DNA from: Fidelibacterota bacterium
GTDB lineage: Bacteria > Fidelibacterota > UBA2242 > JAFGTP01
Length of the DNA: 40,768 nt
Direction of reading: 5' to 3'
Assembly: GCA_016934035.1 (NCBI GenBank)
Contig: JAFGTP010000039.1
Span: 1 to 40,768, forward strand
Each line of letters opens with the position of its first letter. The first letter of the stretch is position 1. The position numbers were made by a program, and so were the translations under genes. The notes below the pieces were generated by a model. It was not told the DNA's origin. It made no database searches and saw nothing but the letters and a program-made list of their open reading frames with translations. Positions 33,197-40,768 of this stretch are shown here, in pieces.

Positions 33197-36100
33197 TCAC
33201 TTCACAACCACCCGACCGGATTTGATTCTCGAATAATAATCGGGGGAATACATTGCTTCCAGATTGACAGGCGGCAGAATGTAATCGCCTTTGAAAGTCG
33301 GATTGATTTTTACTGCAAACTTCATATCATTGCCATAAATATCAAAAAACCAATTGATACGATCGTCCCGAATATCCAGATATTCAGGATAAGACAGCCG
33401 CAATTTTTCCATCCATTCCGGCAACTGCTCCTCTGATAGTCGGGGATTGATGATCTCCCATCCGGAAGGAACCATCGCGGATAGCGCAACTTCCTCGATA
33501 TTTTCCCGGGTTTCCGATTGAATATAATAGACAATCCACACACTTTTACCCTGCTCCAGGGTATCGGCAGAAACCACATTTCCATTATCATCAAAAAATG
33601 TTCTGCTGAGATGAAATCCTTTGCTTTCTGTTTTCACAATATCTTTCATCGGGGTCCCGCTTTCATAGAGGTAGACAAAAAGCGGTCCATCAGCTTTTGA
33701 TTGGATTTTCACCTCTTTGCCAAACATAGGCGTGGCATCAACCTCCAGCATATAATCAGTGAGCATATAGGCTTCGGTTTGGCCCTCTACCGTAATTGCA
33801 AAGGGAACATCACCCAGAGAGAAATCGGATTTTGCATAGTATTTTGACAGAGCCAGCAGTGTAAAACTCAATTCCTGTGTCGAGAACCACTCCTGCTTTT
33901 TATAAGCATCAGTAATGCTTTTAATCAAGCGATTCGCTTTATCCAGGTCATTCATCAATATCGCACAATAGGCCAGCATCGCCTGATCGCGTAACCGGGA
34001 CCCATAAGTCCCTGCCAACTCTCTGTATTCTGCCACTACCGGCTGGTTTTGTTGTAAAATGGTTCGCGCCACATCCTGTTTTCCCGCAATATAATACGCC
34101 GTAGCCAGTAATGTTTTTGAAACGATGTCCATTTTACCCAGTTCATTCTCTCTCAGTAAATTCATTGTCCCGAATTCCGGGTTTTCGGAAAAGGCCAAAA
34201 CAAAGAGCGTATAGGCCTGATACCTGTAATCCTTTTTATCCAGTTGTTTACATTGCCGTTGGGCTGTTTTCAGCCAGTGGTTTTCCAAATCCGATGGGAT
34301 GTGATAGCCCAGTTCTTTGGCGGCAAAAATAAAATGGCCGGTGTAGGCTGTACACCAACTGGCATTGGTCGTTCCTCCGGGCCAGTAAGAAAAACCGGCA
34401 CTATTCATAAAAAGCGCTAACCGTTCTATTCCGCGGTTAATTAACTGGTGGATATTTTGTTCCTGCTGACTATTCAGGTCCATGAGGTCCTTCAGAACCA
34501 GTTGAGCGAAAACGGATGAGGTTGTCTGTTCAAGGCAGCCATAGGGATAGCGAATAAGATAATTCAAATGTTTCTCCAGTTTGATATCGGGGATTCTGGC
34601 AAACACCAACTTGGCGGAATTTGTGTTTTCAAAACCGATTTTCTCTGGAATAAAAGTAATCTGACCTTTGTTATGCAGGATGGTGTCGGTTACTTCCGTC
34701 ATATAGGGATTGGATGACCTGACCGGCAAATCCACCGTATAGAGAGTCGTCTCATCAGCCGATTTTGCGGTCAGTGTGATCTTTGCTCCGCCGATGATCT
34801 CATTGGTTGATACTTCAAAAAATACTTCCCGATCCCCTTTTTTATCAAAAGTGACATACTGCTTATTCTCACCCAGAATGGTCAAATGATCGGACACGGC
34901 TAAATCAACTTCCACCTCCCGAATACTGTCTTCCAAAGCAAAAACGGATACCGGCAGTTTGAATCGGTCACCGGGATGGACTGCCCTGGGAATGGTTGGT
35001 AAAACAAGCAAAGGTGTTTTCACGATCATTTCCTTTTCCCGGGAAAAGAATCCCTTTTCGCTGCATCCTACCAGCATGACTCTCATGGAACCGATGTAAT
35101 CAGGCATTGTAAATTTGAATTTCTTTTCCTCACCCGCTTTTAATTCCGGCAATTGTTTGAAAATCACAGCGGCTTTAAACCGCCTGATCTGCTGCACTTC
35201 GTTCAGGCCACCCATCATCTCGCTTTTCATGGCCATACCACCGCCAATGGTATATTCATTGTCAACATCCGGCAGCAGCATTCCGATAATTTCATCATAG
35301 TTGTCAAGGGTGGAAATTCCCAATCGCAATTTCTGATAATAAAAATCCCAGGGCCCCGGTGTCTGAAAATTTGTCAAATCCAGCAGGCCGTTGTCAACGA
35401 TGGCAATGGTGGCAGAAGCGTTTTGCCTGCTGTTGTTTTTGATAGTGATTTCAAAATCTTCCTTGGGCCTTACTTCCTTCGGTACTTCCATCTCAATTTC
35501 TAATCGGGTTGATGGTTCTTCGACAAAAACCGTTTTGATGCCAAAACTGCGAATCGGAATATCATTGCCGGTCCTATCATGAGGCTGAATCAGGGAGATG
35601 ACAGCATAACAATTGGGAACCATAGCTTCAGTGACCGGCAGGTTTAGATTTGTCCGTCCGGGGCTGACATGGTCGACACGCTTTTCCAAAATTTTTCCAT
35701 CCTGTTCAAGAGTGAATAAATAGGTCCCTTTAGCCGGTGAATCAAAACTGATTTTGGCAATATCACCGGGTGTGTACTTTTCCTGATCCAAGGCAATATT
35801 GAGAAAATCCTGCTGCTTTTCATCCTTTTCATCCTGCCGGTCGCCCCACCAGGAAACATGAAACCGGGCACCGGCACATTGCCCGGTTTCAAGGTCCCGG
35901 ACGTGAATATAATGAAATCCGTAATCACTGGTGTTTACTACATAATCCAGAGGTGCGGATTCTGAAATCATCATCATCGACTCCAGTTCTATCGTGTGTT
36001 CCAGTTTTCGAAAATCCTTTTCAGTTTCATTTTCGTGATATTCCCACCACCAGTAATGCTGATTGACATAATGAGTTACTTCCAGTTTATGCCCGGGAAC

Positions 36101-38683
36101 CAAATTCCCATCCAGATGGGCTACGACTATGGGGAAATGATATTCATTGTTGCGCTTGAGATAAAAAGGTTCCGACTGTCTGATTCCCGGCAAAATTCTG
36201 GCCGGCATAACCAGGATATTCTGATATTCTGAAACCTGGCTGCCGCCTTTTTCAGACACAGTAATTTTTAATTGGGCATTGAGGCCGCTGGTATTTTCCA
36301 CCTCTTTTTTGAAGGCATAATCGACGGAGAATTCTCCTGATTCATTCAGTTCTCCGTCTACAAAAATCCGTTCCCGGGTTTCAAATTTGAGCATCGGATC
36401 ATAAAAATTGTAATTTTCATATCCTTTGATTTTTGGCTCCCTGGCTGTCAAAACCATTTCACCCAGCACAGGAAGGCCTTTACCGGGCGCCCCGAAGAGG
36501 TACCTGGAGGTGATTTTGCCCGTCAGTTTCAATGGAGAACCCACAATTTTTTCCGGAAAATCCATCCGTACTTTGATTCGGTTGGGTTTCACTGTTTCGA
36601 TTTTCAGCCAATGGTAGGTCACTTCCCCGGCAAAATGCAACTCTGCTTTCCAGTTGCCGGTAGGCGCATTTGGGGCCACAGGCAGGTCAAAACTGCAATG
36701 CCCGAATTTTCCCACAGTGGTTTTCTGTTCCGCCACCACCTGGTCAAGAGGGTTTCTCAATTTCAGGATTACAGGCTGATCTTCTGGCGGAATTTTAAAA
36801 TCCGTACGCAGAATTGAACTAAAGTGTACAGTATCACCCGGACGATAGACACCGCGATCGGTGTACATAAAAATTTTCAATCCCTTTTTACCTTTCGTGG
36901 CACCGGCCACATCAAAATTACTGGTTTCCCATTGCTTACCATTCAGTTTAATAACAGCACCTTTACCTCGGACGGTATACCCTTTTTCACTTTTGAAAAC
37001 AGCATATCCGTACCGGTCAGTTTTGACGGTTTCAATTATTTTATTCTGAAAATTGTAGAGATCCAGCGATAAACCCGCTACAGGTCCGGCTTTTAAAATA
37101 TCGAGGGCAAAAACATGAACCCCTTCGCTCGTTTTTTTGGCAGTGAGGGCTATTTGGGACAGCAATACCAGTTTGTGTATTTGTCCTTTATCATAGTAAT
37201 AGCCGGGATACATGGGGTTGGAATAATAATCATCACTATCTTCATAATAGAGCTGCTTATCGCTGACATCTTCAATGCGGCCCACAACCGGATAGAGAAG
37301 GTCCTCCTGATCAAACTGCAGTGAAACAATATATCCGGTATTGGGATTTTTTCCCAGAATTCTACCGATGTCAATACTGTTGGTCATCCAGATATTGCGC
37401 CGGGCATCAATATCCATCCGCTTTTTGTAGACCTCTTCTCCCACCCGGTACAAATCATAATAATTACTGACAGAAGCCAGATTATTTTCCTGAAGGAAAA
37501 AACCCATGTTTTCTTCATAAATCTGGTGGATTGTAACTTCCACTTTTTTCAGATTGACAGACGTAAACTGTAAGGTATTCTGATTGGATTTTGGTAAAAA
37601 CACCCCCTCTGAAATCCATTTGATCTCCGGTTTGATATTGGAAAAAGTAATGGTTTTAAAGTAGGCGGTTTCCAGTTTTCGTCCGTCTGCTGATGGCAGA
37701 CCTTCCAGGATTTTCAGCGAATATTTTTTACCAGCCAAAAACTCCGCTTTCAGGACCAGGTACTTGTCCCGGACAATCAGTTCATAGTCTATTTCCGGTT
37801 GGACCTGAACAAAACCGGAAATATCCATATCTGTGGAAATATTTTCAGAGAACCTGATTCCGTATTGTTTTATATTTTCATTATCACTCATATCACCTGA
37901 GGTCAGGATTTTGAATTTTCCCATTTCTGTAATGGGCAACGATTTCGTCCATGGTTTTTGGGTCGGCGTGTATTTTGGAGGCAGACTGATTTTCAAAAAC
38001 TGGACAATATTCCTGCGGGGAATCGGTGAAGATTCCAAGTGGAATTCAGTATCGGTATAAGAGTGGATTATAAAACTCCATTTGCGGCCTTCCAGCCTCA
38101 GATCCAGATCTTCCTGGAAATCCATGAGTTCGAGCTGGTTGTAAAAGGAAAACGTTGCAGAGAGTTTGACTTCCCCTTCTTTACCAGTTCCAACCGGCAC
38201 AAAATCATACTCAAAATCCCTGACTTGCTGTTTGGGTGTGGAAAAACGAAACTTAAAATTATCGGAATCATCATAGCCTAAAAGCAATTTTCCATTGACA
38301 AGTCCCTCGTATTCAGTATCCATTTTCAGGTCCTCATCGGGAATAAATATCAAAGTTTTACGGTCCAGCCATTTTGCATGTCCCGCGATTGGTGGATCAA
38401 ATGAGACTGGCTGGTTTGTTAAAACCTGATCTATCAGATGAGCCGGAATGATATCCTTTTGAAAATGCAGGGCAATCTGTGAATTCAGGGCCAAAATCCC
38501 CTGGGGCCAATGGGCCATTATATCAGAAAGATAGATTTTTTCTCCGTCTTTGATATCAGAGAATAGCTCAGACTGGGTTTGGGATTTCACCTGCTTTTCA
38601 AGCATTCTTGCGTCCTTTTTTTCTGAACATCCAAAGAAAAAAAGGAAACCTGATAATGACAATACTAATAGTTTACTTTTCAT
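33197..38683 (-). CDS. Bacterial alpha-2-macroglobulin lipoprotein (thioester type)
   Basis: An 1828-residue protease trap. ATG 38683, behind GGGTGATG, gives a lipoprotein signal with Cys19 in FFFGC; the longer open frame upstream has no signal peptide and was rejected. Order: N-terminal MG domains, the A2M_N region (YTDRGVYRPGDTVHFSS), a central A2M domain (FKAAVIFKQLPELKAGEEKK, MPDYIGSMRVMLVGC), the thioester motif GCLEQTTS (Cys1383, Gln1386), helical thioester domain (about 1380-1640), C-terminal MG domain. The intact CxEQ motif means it can bind an attacking protease covalently. Followed by pbpC as in the YfhM-PbpC pair of other bacteria. The bait sequence cannot be assigned. Confidence 0.93.
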   Translation of the reverse strand: MKSKLLVLSLSGFLFFFGCSEKKDARMLEKQVKSQTQSELFSDIKDGEKIYLSDIMAHWPQGILALNSQIALHFQKDIIPAHLIDQVLTNQPVSFDPPIAGHAKWLDRKTLIFIPDEDLKMDTEYEGLVNGKLLLGYDDSDNFKFRFSTPKQQVRDFEYDFVPVGTGKEGEVKLSATFSFYNQLELMDFQEDLDLRLEGRKWSFIIHSYTDTEFHLESSPIPRRNIVQFLKISLPPKYTPTQKPWTKSLPITEMGKFKILTSGDMSDNENIKQYGIRFSENISTDMDISGFVQVQPEIDYELIVRDKYLVLKAEFLAGKKYSLKILEGLPSADGRKLETAYFKTITFSNIKPEIKWISEGVFLPKSNQNTLQFTSVNLKKVEVTIHQIYEENMGFFLQENNLASVSNYYDLYRVGEEVYKKRMDIDARRNIWMTNSIDIGRILGKNPNTGYIVSLQFDQEDLLYPVVGRIEDVSDKQLYYEDSDDYYSNPMYPGYYYDKGQIHKLVLLSQIALTAKKTSEGVHVFALDILKAGPVAGLSLDLYNFQNKIIETVKTDRYGYAVFKSEKGYTVRGKGAVIKLNGKQWETSNFDVAGATKGKKGLKIFMYTDRGVYRPGDTVHFSSILRTDFKIPPEDQPVILKLRNPLDQVVAEQKTTVGKFGHCSFDLPVAPNAPTGNWKAELHFAGEVTYHWLKIETVKPNRIKVRMDFPEKIVGSPLKLTGKITSRYLFGAPGKGLPVLGEMVLTAREPKIKGYENYNFYDPMLKFETRERIFVDGELNESGEFSVDYAFKKEVENTSGLNAQLKITVSEKGGSQVSEYQNILVMPARILPGIRQSEPFYLKRNNEYHFPIVVAHLDGNLVPGHKLEVTHYVNQHYWWWEYHENETEKDFRKLEHTIELESMMMISESAPLDYVVNTSDYGFHYIHVRDLETGQCAGARFHVSWWGDRQDEKDEKQQDFLNIALDQEKYTPGDIAKISFDSPAKGTYLFTLEQDGKILEKRVDHVSPGRTNLNLPVTEAMVPNCYAVISLIQPHDRTGNDIPIRSFGIKTVFVEEPSTRLEIEMEVPKEVRPKEDFEITIKNNSRQNASATIAIVDNGLLDLTNFQTPGPWDFYYQKLRLGISTLDNYDEIIGMLLPDVDNEYTIGGGMAMKSEMMGGLNEVQQIRRFKAAVIFKQLPELKAGEEKKFKFTMPDYIGSMRVMLVGCSEKGFFSREKEMIVKTPLLVLPTIPRAVHPGDRFKLPVSVFALEDSIREVEVDLAVSDHLTILGENKQYVTFDKKGDREVFFEVSTNEIIGGAKITLTAKSADETTLYTVDLPVRSSNPYMTEVTDTILHNKGQITFIPEKIGFENTNSAKLVFARIPDIKLEKHLNYLIRYPYGCLEQTTSSVFAQLVLKDLMDLNSQQEQNIHQLINRGIERLALFMNSAGFSYWPGGTTNASWCTAYTGHFIFAAKELGYHIPSDLENHWLKTAQRQCKQLDKKDYRYQAYTLFVLAFSENPEFGTMNLLRENELGKMDIVSKTLLATAYYIAGKQDVARTILQQNQPVVAEYRELAGTYGSRLRDQAMLAYCAILMNDLDKANRLIKSITDAYKKQEWFSTQELSFTLLALSKYYAKSDFSLGDVPFAITVEGQTEAYMLTDYMLEVDATPMFGKEVKIQSKADGPLFVYLYESGTPMKDIVKTESKGFHLSRTFFDDNGNVVSADTLEQGKSVWIVYYIQSETRENIEEVALSAMVPSGWEIINPRLSEEQLPEWMEKLRLSYPEYLDIRDDRINWFFDIYGNDMKFAVKINPTFKGDYILPPVNLEAMYSPDYYSRIKSGRVVVK

Positions 38684-38884
38684 CGCATCACCCATTGGTT
38701 TTATAAAATCAATATGAGACTCATCATATTCCGCAAATCGTTCCCAGTCAATGAGAAATAAACCGCGGATTTTCACAGAAATTATTAATTCCCTCATAAA
38801 ATACAAAACTATTTAAAATACAGGGCCTTCAAATCGCAATTCCAAAATCAGCAATAGGAGTTTTTCCCTGAACTTTTTGGACCC

Positions 38885-38918
38885 GAATAAAAAAAGTCCC
38901 GATAATAACCGGGACTTT
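38885..38918 (-). terminator. Terminator of gdhA
   Basis: Stem AAAGTCCCG/CGGGACTTT (38893-38901 with 38910-38918); on the minus strand it is followed by a run of seven T's. It lies 38 bases after the gdhA stop. Confidence 0.9.
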
Positions 38919-38956
38919 ATCAAAGAAAGGAATCTATTTTTTAAACAACAACTTTT

Positions 38957-40622
<1,666 letters not shown>

Positions 40623-40654
40623 AAAAAGGTGAGAACAAATGCACTCACCTTTTT
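40623..40654 (-). terminator. Terminator of an off-window minus-strand gene
   Basis: Stem AAAAAGGTGAG/CTCACCTTTTT (40623-40633, 40644-40654, loop of ten). Strong T-run on the minus strand. No coding region is recognisable between it and the right edge. Confidence 0.8.
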
Positions 40655-40702
40655 CGATTATATACATGAACGAGATTCTACTTAGGGTCTCCTGAAAAAT
40701 AC

Positions 40703-40734
40703 ACAATATATTGTAAAAACAACAATTTAATTGT
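40703..40734. promoter_or_regulatory. Two operator-like palindromes at the right edge
   Basis: ACAATATATTGT (40703-40714) and ACAATTTAATTGT (40722-40734) share ACAAT/ATTGT half-sites and start 19 bp apart, close to two helical turns. This is what tandem operator sites look like, but the regulator and target gene are outside the window. Confidence 0.4.
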
Positions 40735-40768
40735 ATGAAAACTGATAAAAAATGCCTATATTTTGAAC

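Noticed and set aside
33518..38281. Many short plus-strand frames across the alpha-2-macroglobulin gene
   Set aside because: All are opposite a continuous 1828-residue gene with clear domains; none has a ribosome binding site of note.
40656..40768. Minus-strand open frame entering from the right edge
   Set aside because: It runs straight through the terminator hairpin at 40623-40654 and its codons look non-coding (Ile/Phe/Cys-rich).

Overview
The window carries about 30 protein genes on both strands. They are moderately AT-rich, closely packed, and mostly have good Shine-Dalgarno sites. I see no rRNA, tRNA, CRISPR array, insertion sequence or phage gene. The content suggests a diderm, anaerobic, protein- and amino-acid-fermenting bacterium. 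The outer envelope is implied by lipoproteins, PDZ/beta-barrel-like proteins and an alpha-2-macroglobulin/PBP1C pair. Anaerobiosis is implied by an oxygen-sensitive glycyl radical enzyme and radical SAM enzymes. The style (DUF3857/transglutaminase proteins, M13 lipoprotein, Bacteroidota-like thioredoxin) fits the FCB superphylum or a neighbouring candidate phylum, but the taxon is an inference.

Layout. 1-1000: end of an off-window transcript, then fpg. 976-2746: NtrY-like histidine kinase with a DUF4390-like partner. 2878-5350: two tandem, apparently paralogous PDZ proteins with barrel-like C-termini. 5650-9055: thioredoxin, then hutH-guaB on the minus strand. 9165-9919: DUF4160 / DUF2442-HTH module. 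10225-14983: glycyl radical activase, a trans-4-hydroxyproline dehydratase (HypD) and Xaa-Pro aminopeptidase. 15065-15250: a decayed GxxExxY-type remnant. 15356-19176: an exported DUF3857-transglutaminase and a second copy that has lost the catalytic residues. 19225-19982: STAS-like protein and an alkyltransferase-like protein. 20081-22069: TPR/SH3-like membrane protein. 22072-24677: complete AmmeMemoRadiSam system in two genes, both with export signals. 24780-26808: lipid kinase, PlsC acyltransferase and a zinc-ribbon/Smr-like protein, coupled by ATGA overlaps. 26980-28272: atypical thioredoxin-like protein and a TrxB without the NADPH arginines. 28622-30697: M13 metalloprotease lipoprotein. 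30760-38683: PBP1C and alpha-2-macroglobulin. 38957-40315: glutamate dehydrogenase. 40316-40768: non-coding, with a terminator and two operator-like palindromes.

How the genes may work together. HypD/HypE, PepP, HutH, GdhA and the M13 peptidase point to peptide and amino-acid catabolism. Hydroxyproline/proline peptides, such as those from collagen, are a plausible substrate. Thioredoxin and TrxB supply thiol redox. Alpha-2-macroglobulin with PBP1C is a known envelope protection and repair pair. The least explained parts are the PDZ/barrel pair, the exported AmmeMemoRadiSam genes, the active/dead transglutaminase pair and the odd Trx/TrxB pair.
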